Assembly: GCA_025093555.1 (NCBI GenBank)
Contig: JAIWNF010000020.1
Coordinates: forward strand, 729,120 to 793,119
From: Circinella umbellata
Taxonomy: Eukaryota; Mucoromycota; Mucoromycetes; Mucorales; Lichtheimiaceae
Length of the DNA stretch: 64,000 nt
Reading direction: 5' to 3'
The number at the start of each line of letters is the position of its first letter. Positions within the stretch are counted from its first letter, which is position 1. Below the pieces are notes generated by a model. The model had not been told where the DNA came from. It was given only the letters and a program-made list of their open reading frames with translations, and ran no database searches. The translations under genes and the position numbers were made by a program. Positions 37,849 to 50,518 of this stretch are shown one piece after another.

Positions 37849-38882
37849 CTAATAGTAACCAGGCAAGATATATTCAAGCTTCTTGACAGTTTCTGGGTTT
37901 CTCTTTTCTTGTGCAGTCATACCGGAGAACTTCATTGAACCCTTCAAATCAGGCTTCAAAGTTTGAGAACGGACAGCTTGATCCAATTCAGGCAAAACAG
38001 CAATCAACAAAGTCTTTGCATTAGTCGAGTTATTGACCATGTTTTGCATGACTGTTTCAACAGTAACAGCTTCTTCTTCCTCGCGCCAACAATCGTAATC
38101 GGTCGACATACAGACCATTTGATAAGCCATTTCACATTCACGAGCCAATTTGGCTTCGGGCAATGCGGACATGTTGATGATATCAGCACCCCAGCTACGA
38201 TACATGTGAGATTCAGCGCGAGTAGAGAATGCAGGACCTTCCATACAAATGGCAGTCTTCTTACGATGAATTTTAGCACCAAATTCAAGCACGTGGGCTT
38301 GCTTATGAACAATATCAGCAATACCTTCATGGAAAGGATCAGCAAACATAGCGTGAGCAACAAGACCTTCACCGAAGTAAGTGGATGGACGGGAACCACG
38401 GGTACGATCAATCACTTGATCGGGCAAGACAAAGTCGCAAGGTGGGATTTCTTCACGCAAAGAACCGACGGCTGAGAATGCAAGAATGGCTTCCACACCC
38501 AAGTGCTTCAAAGCAGCCATATTGGCACGTTGAGGGACTTCTGTTGGTGTCAAGTAATGACCGCGACCATGACGAGCAAGGAAAGCAATCTTAGTACCGC
38601 TTGGCATTTTAGCAATAATGATCTTGTCACTTGGAAAACCCCATGGCTATATAAATTAAAGTAATTATTTTTGATAAGCTTTTTTTGATACTAGGTAGTA
38701 TATATATTATGGACAGCAATTCTGTCAAAGAAAAAGGTTCAAAGTATTATAAATATGGTGTCTTTGTTTAATTGATACATTACAGTTTCAGGGTTTACTT
38801 CTTCGACAATTTCAAGGTTATCCAAATGGTATAAGCCGGAGCCACCAATGACGGCAATTTTAACATCGTGAGTGTTGGACAT
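37849..38882 (-). CDS. MEU1: S-methyl-5'-thioadenosine phosphorylase
   Basis: Exons 38882-38784 and 38646-37849, 298 residues, a typical length. The enzyme phosphorolyses methylthioadenosine, the by-product of polyamine synthesis, to adenine and methylthioribose-1-phosphate in the methionine salvage pathway. Visible family features in order are AVIGGSGLY at the N-terminus (phosphate loop), LARHGRGH, TPTEVPQRANMAALK, SAVGSLREEI, DQVIDRT, and TAICMEGPAFSTRAES with the adenine and ribose contacts, then INMSALPEAKLARE and STDYDCW. The intron falls between NPETV and PWGFPSD. The start is the first ATG. Nothing unusual was seen. Confidence 0.95.
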
Positions 38883-39092
38883 GGTGTTTAAAAAAGAGTT
38901 GAAAAAAAGGTATATGTAAGCAGGTACTTCAAACCTATAAAACTTTTTTGTTCTATAACAAGCTTAAGCTGAGTTGTTTTCAATTGCCGAGTCAAACAAT
39001 AAAAATGATGCAATTTTTATTTTGTAATATTTTTTTTATTGAAGGTAAAGTATTTATAAAAAAGATGCGTTATGTACAAATTTAACGGAAAT

Positions 39093-41624
39093 CTATATTA
39101 CATGATTATTGAACGTAAGGACTGACCCGATTTGTCGTTTCAATTCTTTGAAATAGGCCGCAGATAAAACTGCTGCTGTAGCTGTTGTAGTAGTAGGACA
39201 TGAAGATGCTTTCAAATTTTCATCATAAGTAGCATTTGTTGTTGTTGATGACTGCCTATCATCAGCCTCAGTTGTGTTACCAGGAATAGTAGTAATACTA
39301 GCTGTAGTATTTATATGGGAATCAGGAAATCCACTAGTATCATCAGAAATTTTTTCATTTGTCGTTGACGTTGGGTTTTCATCCAAATTGTCGATAAAAA
39401 TATGCTGCATACAGCTATTTAATATGGATAATGTGGAAGCCAAATTACGTTCTGCTCTTGCTTTGATTTCTGGTTGTGTACAAGTCGTCAGGTTTCGAAT
39501 CATATCTGCTACAATAGCTAACCAATGAAGTTCTACAGCACAAGGCATATGTGTATATAATGCAACAGTAATTTTAGTAATAGCATCCGTCGCTAAAGAA
39601 ACTACTAGTAAAGCTCGTTCGTTATCCATGCGACCAAGAGAGGCATTTGACATATCCGCTTTGGCAGGATCCGCCATAAATCTTGAGCTCATCACGAACC
39701 AATAGATATAATACATTTTGTTCAAAAAGAGAATATGCGGGTCCGTACAATGTTGCACTATAATATCATCAAGTAGCCCGATGGGAGAACTACCAAGTAC
39801 ATATTCTCGCGGTAAGCTGTGCCAAAAATGAATTAGTCGACCCTCGATAAAATTGATATCTTCACATGATACTTTATCTATCGTAGCAGCCATTAGGCGT
39901 TGGCCAATGATTTCTTGACGGGTAGAAACATCGCAACCACTTGGTAATGTGCTGAGCGTTATTAAGTATCGAAAGATCTCGACAGCTTTGTTTAACATTG
40001 GATTTATTTGTTCTTCTGGTAATATCTTTGGGTACCCGACTTTACTGTGTGTTACAATAGATGAAAAATCACCCAATCCATCATATACCATGTACATGGT
40101 CAATTCAAGGTATCGCAAAATATAAAAAAGGCGCCGCCATGTCTCTGCTTTTGCGACAGTCACTGAGTCCAATTTATCTGCCTTTATTGGATCATCCAAT
40201 TGTCGTATAATAGGTAAATAGGTATCTTTTAATTGAATTCCCATGTTCCATGCCATACTTGTTAATGTTCTTGCTTCCTTGTTTCGTAGATTCATGATAG
40301 AGGCTGTTGAAAGTAGCCACATGGTAATCATTTTTTCAATGGTGGGTCCACGTTCTTTTTCTTCTTGATCATCATCATCAAATAACGCATCCTCTAATTG
40401 CCTTCTTGCCTTGGCCATGCAAGTGGCGCCAAGTTCTTGACGAGTAAATGGCAAATTGACTAGTCTGACATGTCGACACATACCACAGGCAACATATGCT
40501 ACCATCGCATTCGCAAGCATTGAATTCGGATTGTTGTGAAGATAATCCAAAAAATGGGTACGAACAATGGATGGACTGAGATATCCTTCGCAACCAAAAA
40601 AGACATTGATAAGGTTGTGTTTAACAAATACGAATGCGGGATCTTCGTCATCAATACGTCGAGTTAAAATAGCACTATTATTACTATGATGGGTTGCTTC
40701 ATATGATGGATATATTGTCGTTGACGAAGATGATGTTACTGCTGCCGCCAAGGCTGCTGCTGCCATTGCTGTGGTAACTGAGTCCATGCCACCAGGAATA
40801 TTACTACTTCCTGAAGGACCAAATCGCATCAAATTAAAAAAAATCTTTTCAACACCAAACATTCGATAAGTTATGGTAAGCGATCCTTGTCCCTGACCGG
40901 TATGTGCTGATGGTATAAACATTCGAGTAATATTAGGAGTAGAAGTAGTAGCAGCAGCAAAACGTGGCCATGTTTCTTCCAAAAACATTTTTAATTCTCC
41001 AACATTTTGAACCGATGTGTGTAAAGACAAGTCACCGTGGATACTACGATTAATTACTAAAGACCAAAAATCGCGGCGTGTTTGTTTATTTGATTGTCTA
41101 TAAGCTGTTAACGATTGAAGCTGTTCTTCCATTGTTGTTATTTGTTGTTGAAGGTTTCGAACTTTTTCTGAAAGTCGACTCTTTCTTAGCTGCGATATAG
41201 GTCGTCGCGACGATCGCTTTAATTTTTCATTATTACTATTATCCCTACTGTTACTGCATTCTGAAGTTGTTGTTATTGCTGTTGAAGTTGTTGTGGTTAT
41301 GTTGGACGATGTTCCTGAAGTTATAGTAGTAACTGTTCTTTTATTCTTTGTAATATTTGGCTTCAAAGAAAATTTAAAAAGACAAGGAATGAACAATCGT
41401 TTACATCGATCACAGTTTGTTCCATTAGAAACAGAACATTTACGACGATGGGTACGGCAACTCTCACCTAAAAAGGAAAGTTTAAAAGGTCAAAAAAAAA
41501 GAAGTTCGTATAAAGTGCGAGACTTTGTGTACGAGCCAGAAATCACTTTTTAGAGTTTAACTTTTTATTTGAACTTACATGGCTTGTTTCGTTTCTTTCC
41601 ATTGATCCCATTAACGGAACTCAT
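39093..41624 (-). CDS. Zn2Cys6 fungal transcription factor
   Basis: Exons 41624-41579 and 41467-39093, 806 residues. The first exon is tiny and ends inside the codon for the first zinc-binding Cys. Spliced, the cluster reads C-x2-C-x6-C-x7-C-x2-C-x6-C (CESCRTHRRKC, then CDRCKRLFIPC), a canonical Gal4-type binuclear zinc cluster. The unspliced second exon alone would lose the first Cys. Ser/Thr/Asn-rich linkers follow, then a coiled coil (EKVRNLQQQITTMEEQLQSL) for dimerisation. The middle (residues about 250-560) resembles the fungal-specific regulatory domain, with MCRHVRLVNLPFTR and LTSMAWNMGIQLKDTYLP. The Thr-rich C-terminus may activate transcription. The regulated pathway cannot be deduced; the neighbours are housekeeping genes. 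Confidence 0.85.
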
Positions 41625-42194
41625 ATCGTGAAAAGTATTGCATATCCTTTTTTATTTTTGGGAAGCGCTAAAGAAAGAATTATGTTTATGTACGCAGTTT
41701 GTTTCTTAGTTTTTTTCTAAAAGCTCCCCCCAAAAAAAACAATATATGAAAAAGAGGGGGTAATTGCACATGCAGTCGGGTAAATTATTTCACCGTGTTA
41801 GCGTGGGTTACTGTTCTCTTTTTTGTATATAATAGAAACGCGTTCTTTCTCTTTTTATTATTAATCTGTATTGAGTCTTTCTCGAAAAGGACAGGTAATA
41901 GAGTAAATAATAAAGCATTTATATGCGACAAAACCGTTTATCGCCAAGTAGTTTTTTTCTGCATACCTCTTATATATCAATCCAGAAAAAACTCAGAGGT
42001 AGCACAACGGAAGACAGGATTCGCTGTGAATTATTATTTACTAAAATAACTAACTAATATACAAGAGGATTTATTATGAAAAGAACAATTATATTACGTA
42101 TGTTTATAAAAGAGATAGGCGTTTGTATGTTTATGTGTGGTTTACAGATGAAGGTGGTGATTACATTCGTCTGTTTTTACTTATTATTATTATT

Positions 42195-43869
42195 TTAGGA
42201 TAAAATTTTGGGTTGTCCGGGAATCCATTTGCGTAAAGGTTCCGGTATCTCGACTGTTCCATCTGGACGTTGAAATGTTTCCAAAAGAGCAATCATCACT
42301 CGTGGTACAGCAACTGCAGTACCATTAAGTGTATGGCAGAAATTTACCCACTTTTCCTTAATATGCCAAGGCACCCGTACATCTTTTGGTCCAACTTGTT
42401 CCTTAAATTGTGATGAAAGATATCGAATATCCAGTCGCCGAGTTTGATAATCGGTACAGTTGGATGTTGATGAAATCTTTATTTTTTTCACCATTGAATG
42501 TACAAAACAGTTAGAATTAAATTTTACCAATTCTAATTTAAACCTTTCCTCCTTCAAGCTAAATAACAATAGTAGAAAGAAATTTACCTCTCCCCAAGTT
42601 TGGCGTCCTGGCATCCATGCTTCAATATCATATTTTCGATAAGCACTTGCACCCAATTCCTCGGTAGGCATATCAAGTACACTAATTATTATCATTATCG
42701 TTCAAAAGTAATTAAAAATGTTGTTATTATTTACTCAATGAGAACACAATATCCTAACAGTCAGCTTACCGGAAACACAGCCCAAGCTCAGTGAAAATAT
42801 CTTCCTGTAATTGTCGTAATTCGTCTAATACACCATCACTTTGTTCTGGGGTGGCAACAGCAAAAAGTTCTACTTTAGAAAATTGATGGACACGATATAA
42901 TCCACGTTCTTCTGCTGATCCGTGTCCTGCTTCTGCTCTAAATGCCCGACCAAACCCAACCACACGCTGAGGTAATGATTCTTCGTTGAGCATTTTTTCA
43001 GCAAACATACCAGCCAACGGAATCTCTGCCGTACCAGCTAATACCATCTTTGGTGCTGATGTATTCACAGTACTTGCTGTAGTTACATCATAAATTTGAG
43101 ATGCTTCCGTTTTGCGAGGTTGGAAACCACACCCATAAGCAATGGACGCACGTACAATATCAGGAGTAATTACTGCACTAAATCCATGTTCTGTTGCCTT
43201 TTGCATGGCATATTGAATAAGGGCCATTTCGAGCCATGCACCATTGTTTTTCAGATAATAAAACTTGGATCCGCTCACTTTCGCTGCTTGGCCCATATCC
43301 ACAAGATCCAATTTTTCTGCCAACGTTAAGTGATCAAGTAAGTCATTTTCCATCCGTTGTTTACCTACAATTTTTAGTACTTTGGCATTTTCTTCAGGTC
43401 CCACAGGAGTTTCTGGATGTGTGTCGTTTGGAATAAGTAAAGCGTGTGTTGACATTTCGGATTCAACGGCAGAAAACTGTTCGTCTAATAACTTTAGTTG
43501 ATCTTTATATTGTCGACCACGATCGATGAATTGTTGCCGTTCTTCTTTGTTACGTGCACTTCGAATTAACTTATTGGTTTCATCGCGTTCTTTTATTAAA
43601 TGTTCCTTTTTTTCCAAAATCGCGGTTCGTTCACCATGAAGTTGCTTCACTTTGTGTACAATTTCGCTGTCATATTTACGTAAAACCATATTTTGCTCAA
43701 TAGCGTCGGCATTATTGATTAGGTAAGGATAATTGAGTTGGGGTGGGATCTGATGTAATGCATCGTCTTCAATATGTCCTGACGTTTGGACCCATCGCAC
43801 AGTGGTAGCTTTTTGAAGAAGTTTTTGAGTGTTGACAGGGGGTCGGTATGATAAACAACGCCGTAACAT
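42195..43869 (-). CDS. DIA4: Seryl-tRNA synthetase, probably mitochondrial
   Basis: Exons 43869-42770, 42681-42588 and 42476-42195; 491 residues. It charges tRNA-Ser with serine. The first 30 residues ([11 protein letters not shown]...RWVQTSG) are basic with no acidic residues, as in a mitochondrial presequence. The N-terminal helical arm that grips the long variable arm of tRNA-Ser spans about residues 55-145 ([19 protein letters not shown]). Class II motifs follow: the serine-binding [11 protein letters not shown] near 277-287, motif 2 FRAEAGHGS...RGLYRVHQF near 310-330, and motif 3 [19 protein letters not shown] near 445-463. The open frame extends 29 codons upstream of the chosen ATG; those residues look unlike a presequence and overlap the likely promoter. 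Confidence 0.92.
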
Positions 43870-43956
43870 GGTTGTCAAAATAAGCAAAAAAGAGTTAAAA
43901 AAATATGGAAGTGTGGAGTTTATTTTTCTTTCCGCAGGATGTGCCGAACCTGTCAA

Positions 43957-46672
43957 AAAGGATATTTTAAGTCACCTCATTTTTTTATGCCACTTATAAC
44001 AGTGAACCATCTAAATAATACCATTTCTTTTTCCCGGTATTTATATGGTCTTGACGCTCTGTTATTGTATTATAAAAATGTTGCTAAATAATTTTCTGAT
44101 ACGAAATAAAAATCATTCACGAGTGGTTTGAATGTACTCTGACTAAATAGACCGTGTAAATAAATAAGCACATATCACATAGCAGCTAGAATATAATAGA
44201 GAGAATGGCTAAGCTTTTTTTTTTGTCACAAATTCACGGTTTTTTTATGAAATCATGGATTTTTTTGCTCTACTGCGGCTTTTATTTACTTGTCGTTCTA
44301 CAACAATAATATTCTCGATAGAACTCTCCTATTTACTTATCTGTATATATTTTGAGTATTAGACTCTAGTATTATATAAATGTTAATCAAATGAATAAAA
44401 TAAAGCAAACAGCAGATTTATTATTTGATGTATTTAGTATATACAACTTACTTGAATATGTTTCAAATTATAAATATTTCTTTTTATTTTTGTGATGTCT
44501 ACCTTCAAGTAAAAAGATAAGCGTTGGAGAGATAAATTTTTTGAAGAACTCTTTCATAAAATAATTATGAAGGGGATGTGTATATATCTGTATATAAATA
44601 CGCAAAGTTAATGATAAACTGTTTGCTTTAACGATTAATTGTAGAAAAAAAATGTTGAGATATTCTAGTCTCGAATGGTAATAAAAATATTAATAAAATA
44701 TAGGTGGAAAACCCGCTCACTTCTGAAATAGTTGTAAATTTGTAAAAAAGTGGCCACTCATTTTAAGATTTACAATCTAGCAGCAACATTGATGAAGACA
44801 TATAATACTAACAGGAAGTCATCAAGCTATACTTTTTTATAAAGTAGCGTCTCTCTGGCCCTATTATTAATCTTAGGAAACTACCTTTCTGACAGAAACC
44901 ACGGTGACCAAGACCATATTTACGACATTCGTTATTATCTTTTACGTGTACCAATGGCAAATTATAAAAATAAAAATAAAATACAGAGATAAGCATAATT
45001 AAAGAAAAGATTTCTTTACGAGATTGCAAATAAATATGGATACTTTCCGGCCACAATCACCTTTTTAGTTAGCTTGATAACGCTATGTGTTTAAGAAAAT
45101 CATTTACATACAAAACGAAAACTCTCATGATAGAATATATAAGACTTATTCAATATTAAATTATTATAAAAGAAGGGTATAGATTTGAACCCCAGGGTTT
45201 GCAACCGCGGGATTTTCGGTTTTTTTGTTGTAGAATCGTAGATTCGCAACAAACGGGGGTTGCTGTTTTCTCCTGTTTATAAATAATAAAATATACACTA
45301 CATCAGCTGTTTCTTTAAAGGGGTATATGTACAGTCAATTTGTATATACGGATAAGAGCATATAACCAAATAGAGCTTTTCGTATTATTTTTTGGAAGTA
45401 AATATAAAAGCGAAAAATTATAGTTTCAATCGATTTACACACACCGTTCTATATTTACTTTTTTTTTTATGGAAAAAGTCGTAACTTACCTCAACAAATT
45501 TGCCATCGATCAAGAAAACAGCGTTCGGAAAGAATACGCGATTGGTCGTATAATAACGATTAGAGGGTTTAGTCGATTTCCAAACTAACATATCCGAACA
45601 TTAGAATGCTAAGTTCTTTTACTTTTTGTCTCGGATACTGAAAAGAGGACGAGAGAGTCCACTTGGTGGTAGTGCTAAGTTTTTGTTAAAGAAAAAAATT
45701 ACGCGTCGAGCAAGAGGACAGCATCTTATACTTTCTATTATAGGGTGTTTTTACACTTACTTATTTTATCACTATTCAATAAAGACGTATTAAATACCCA
45801 TTTAAATTTAATATTCCAGGGCATCATTGGAGCTATTCATTTATGATTTTCAAAATTTCAGAATCGAAACCTTCTTGTGGATTGAAATGTAATTACAAAT
45901 ATTGGTCATAGCCTTATTGAAGACCTGTGGTACTATTTATAATTATATACAACTCTTAGCTGTCTTGTACTATGCTTTTTTTAGTGCTTTTCTAAAGTCA
46001 CAAACTTCCTATTTTTTAGAAAAGCCCTTCTTTCTCCCCACTGTTGAAATCAGTACTTTTTTTAAATAACAAGCAATAAGTGTATAGATAGTAGTATTTT
46101 GTCTATAATTCTTTGACTCGTAATAGAGAAGAACTATATATATATATATATATGAGGCTTTTTACTTTGTTGAGAAAAAAACTACAGTATACTTTACCTT
46201 CGATAAGATGCAACACCCTGAAATGCTCAATGAAAGTTGCTAGTAGCAAACCCGTTAGGTATTATTTGCGTAACATTAGCAAAAAAAATGTTGCGTAATT
46301 GAGAAATTCTCAAAAATGTGAGTTATTGACTGTATTTGTAGCTCATTATATTCACTTTGACTCGCTAGAAATATTAAGTTCAGTGATGTACCCACACTGA
46401 CCTACTTACATAAAGTATACATGAATATAACGAGTTATTATAATAATTTAAAAATAAGCTACATAAAATAGCTTGATCAGTTTTAGGCTTTTTAATTCTC
46501 AACCTTTTTCAAACTTGCGGCTGGCCTGGTAAAAAATGTACTAATATATAAGCTCAGTGTTTTTATTATTATTATTGCAAAAACAAAATTGCGAAAGAAA
46601 GAGAAGGGGCAACAAATAAAAATAATATAATATCACATAATAATAAAAATAATCGTCGGCGCAGCACTTTTT
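43957..46672. other. Intergenic AT-rich region
   Basis: About 2.7 kb with no supported gene. At 45180-45262 there is a locally GC-richer stretch; its minus strand contains GGGGTTCAAATCT, which resembles a Pol III B box, but no tRNA fold could be drawn. Otherwise A/T-rich and empty. Confidence 0.5.
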
Positions 46673-47020
46673 TGTCGTAATATATTTTGGCGGATAACAC
46701 CGTAGCCAATTAGAAATAGAATAGAACAAAAGATAATAAATAAATAAAGTATAAGTTGAAAGATGATGTTTTTATTATATGAAATGTGAAGGAGTATTTA
46801 TATATTTTCTAAACTACTTATAAGATATATGATAAACTAATAATGATAATATACGTGTTCGTGACTGAAGGTTGACTACGTGTTCGAATAATTATTATGA
46901 TGATGTGACAGTGATATAGATTAACTACGTGGCAATATAAAAATAAAATACGTTTACAAAAGAAGTATCACAAATGGATAAAAAAGGAAAATAGAGTTAC
47001 TGCTATTTATGGCTACGACA
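46673..47020 (-). repeat. 3' LTR of the Gypsy element
   Basis: 348 bp, matching 51605-51952 with no difference that I can find. Begins and ends with the inverted TGTCGTA/TACGACA. Confidence 0.93.
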
Positions 47021-50000
47021 ATATCCCCTCCCCAGAATATTGTACGTCCTCGGACAATACAGCAAGATTACGAACAGCTTCAAGATGGCGACGTTCAGCA
47101 GCGCGTACAGCAGTAGGGTCAAACCATGGATCAGAAGAAAGAGCGGAATTAACATGGATAGGCCGCAAACGGTCAGTATGAACCCAAGAATTATAAATAG
47201 GGCCATTAAGAGCTTGTAATTGATAGACATGGTGATCAGGGTTGACAGCAATAACTTTGTATGGGCCTTTCCAATTATACTCAAGGCTAAACTTGTTTTC
47301 ATGCCGCATTAATACATGGTCACCAACAGAAAAATTTTGCGGTTTGAGTACAGCATCCCAGATGGCCTTATCCTTAGCAGCTTGATTTTGTAATTTTTGT
47401 TCGGCAATAAGACGAGCTTCCCGTAATCGGCGTGCTTCAGGCACACGGCCTTGAACAATTAAAGATTCGCTAGGAGCAGATTCATTTACTTGAATAAAGG
47501 GAGGCAAAACATCACCAGGTAATTTAGGCTCGATACCATACACCAAAAAGTAAGGGCTAAAACCAGTAGTACGATGTTTACGGACTCGGCAAGCAAAGAC
47601 AGCAGCGTCAACAAATTGGTCCCAGCAATGGATTTGGCCATGAGTATATTTACGCAACATTTGTTTTAAAACCTGGTTGGTACGTTCCACCTTACTATTA
47701 CTGCGTGCATGAAAGGCACTAGTTCTTATATGATTAGTCTTGAGACGACCCAGATACAAAGCCAACACCTTTGACATGAAATTAGCACCACGGTCTGTTA
47801 AGATTTCAGCAGGACAGGAAAATGGGAGCACAATTTCTTCATAAATAAAATTGGCGATGGCTTCTCCAGTAGCATCAGGCACCGCACGAGCAATAGTCCA
47901 ATTGGTGGCATAATCCACAGCCACAAGAAGCCAACGGTTACCATTAACAGTAGTTGGTAACTCACCAACGAAGTCTAAATGCCAACGAGAAAAAACTGGA
48001 GGAACAGCTAAAGGCTTCATTGGGGCATGATGAGTTTTCCGATCGGCATTAGCAGCAAGTTGACACTGAGGACAAGTAGCTAACCATCCTTGGATATCCG
48101 AGCGCATATCAGGCCACCACCATCTTTTACGCATCAGATCATAAACTGTGAGATTACCAGCATGGCCAACAGATTTATGAAAATCTTGGACCAGATCAGC
48201 ACGACGAGCAAACAAAACATATCGCATTTCTGTGATTTCATTATCATTTTTTACCAAACGAAAGACTTGATTATCCCGGACTACAAACTTTTCTTTGTGC
48301 TTTGCTAACAGGTCCTTGTACATATGTGGCCAATTTTCTTCACCAAGGGCATAAAATTTTGGCCAATCTGATTCTTGGACAGACTTAACAGCATAAAGAT
48401 AATCAGGCTCCAGAGACTTTTCATCAGTAAGACAAGTTGGACCATCCCGCCTTGATAACAAATCTGGAACATGGTTGTCACGACCTGGTTTATACTGTAT
48501 ATCAGGGTCATACAGTTCAATCTCGGCAATCCATCGGGTCAGTCTTGGTGTGGGCTTGGTTTTAGAACGGAAATATTTTAATGGATGGTGGTCAGAGAAA
48601 ACTGTGTAACGTCGACCATCAATAAAGCAACGCCAAGTCCTTAATGAATGTAATATCGCTAGTAATTCTCGTTCCTGGGCCGGATAGTTTCGTTCGGCAG
48701 CTGAAAGTTTTTTTGATTCGAAAGCCAAAGGATGTAGTTGACCATCATCGCCTTGTTGTAATAAAACAGCACCAACAGCGAAATCACTAGAGTCGGTTTC
48801 AATGATATAGGGGGCATCCGGATTAGGTGGCACCAAAATAGGAGCAGCAGTCATGCGATCTTTAAGTTTTTCAAAAGCCACTTGGCAATTATTTGTCCAC
48901 GCAATCGCCCTTTTCTTCGCTCCTGTTCCTTTTGTCAATTCAGTTAACGGTGCAGCCAACGAAGCGAAACCTTTAATAAAACGACGGTAATGCGACGCCA
49001 AGCCGACAAATTGACGAACTTCTTGTACATTCGATGGAACTGGCCAGTCTTGAATAGCTTGTATTTTTTTTGTGGAGGGTAGAATACCACGTGCCGAAAC
49101 TTGGAAACCAACAAACTCCAATTCAGTTTTGAAAAGGTCGCACTTTTTCAAATTGGCAATAAGTTTAGCTTTGCGTAAGCGTTCAAGGACACAACGTAAA
49201 TGTCGATAATGGTCTTCTTTTGTTTTGCTATATATTAAAATGTCGTCAAGATACACCATTGCAAACTTGTCAATACAGTCGCCAAGCACCGAATTCATGG
49301 TTTTCTGAAATACTGGCGGTGCATTCATTAAACCAAAAGGAAGAACTACCCACTCATAGGAACCATACCGTGTATTAAAAGAAGTCTTTGGAATATCTTC
49401 TTTTCGGATACGTATTTGATGATAGCCACTTTTCAGATCGATACTAGAGTAATACTTGGCGCCATGAAGTTGCTCAAGGCACTCATCAATGCGAGGGAGT
49501 GGATGAGACATACGTTTTGTTACTCGGTTGGCGGCACGATAATCAATACACATTCGCATAGTACCATCTTTTTTACGGACAAATAATACCGGAGCACCCC
49601 ATGGTGATGAGCTTGGTCGGATCAATCGCAAATCAAGTAATTCTTGGATCTGTTTACGCAGTTCAACCAATTCCAAAGGACTCATTTTGTAAGGGGGCCG
49701 AGAAATTGGATCTGCATCACCGGTGTCGATGACATGCTCAACACCACGATCAGGAGGCAAACCTGGAAGAGTATCTTGAAATACATCATCAAATTCCTTC
49801 ACCAATGATTCAGCTGAATCTTGTATGGCAACACTGGCACTTGTATCATTGGGACGAACATAGCATAAGAACATATCATCAATCCCCTTGCTGCGTTCTA
49901 AACGCTGGACTTGACGATGTGATAGAAGATAAATAAGGTCAGGAATGTCACGCTTGTTGTGAGGACGGATAATATAATGTTGGTCATTCTTATTAATTCG

Positions 50001-50518
50001 CCATGTATCTAGCTCCCAGTCGGGTATTGGTTGTACGGTCTTGAGCCAATTACGACCAAGGATCACATCGAACTTTGTATCAAGAACATATGCATCCATG
50101 GTGTGTTTATATCCTTGTGCATCCAAAGGAAGACTAACTTGTTTGTTGATTGCCAGTACATGACCACCAGCCGTTTCAACCTCCCGATTTGAAACAGAAC
50201 GACTTGTTAAACCAGCAGCAATCCTTGAAGCAACATATGAGCCAGAAGCGCCAGAATCAATCAACACTTTAACAGCACAATCACCACACGACATTAAATA
50301 CAGAGGTAAATCAGTTTCTTTTATTGAAAGTAAGGAATTAAAATAATGTTTATCTTCATCTAAGGTCTTTTGTAACATTGTAGAGTCTTCATCTTGATCA
50401 TCGGATAAATCGATAAGCTCGCCTTCAGGAACTACTGGCACCTCATCTTGAACAACGTTAAGGGATGGAATGGAACGCGGCAGGACTCCCTTTAATCCTG
50501 ACGCGCTTGGCCTTTTCC
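47013..50518 (-). CDS. pol: Pol of the Gypsy element (PR-RT-RH-IN)
   Basis: The pol frame has no ATG near its start and is open from the frameshift site; the part downstream of the GTG at 50441 is 1142 codons. Numbered from there: aspartic protease with DSGASGSY at about 62-69; reverse transcriptase with the catalytic YLDD at 397-400; RNase H starting near ETDSSDFAVGAVL at about 548. The integrase has an H2C2 zinc finger (HKSVGHAGNL...CPQC), then LDFVGEL, LTDRGANF and NSKVERTNQ supplying D, D and E. The C-terminal part has NWKGPYKVI, a GPY-type module. All catalytic residues looked for are present. It supplies processing, reverse transcription and integration. Confidence 0.93.
47024..47033 (-). 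promoter_or_regulatory. Polypurine tract
   Basis: The minus strand reads GGGGAGGGGA followed by TAT directly before the 3' LTR, the expected site of plus-strand priming. It lies within the last codons of pol. Confidence 0.8.

Noticed and set aside
37963..38475. 170-codon plus-strand ORF over the MTAP gene
   Set aside because: It is antisense to the well-supported MTAP exon 2 and has no recognisable domain; a shadow of codon bias.
45180..45262. Possible tRNA from the GGGGTTCAAATCT motif
   Set aside because: Only the B-box-like motif is present; no A box at proper spacing and no cloverleaf pairing.
46113..46298. Short plus-strand ORF starting with Tyr/Ile repeats
   Set aside because: Begins in an (AT)n tract and lacks any motif or upstream signals.
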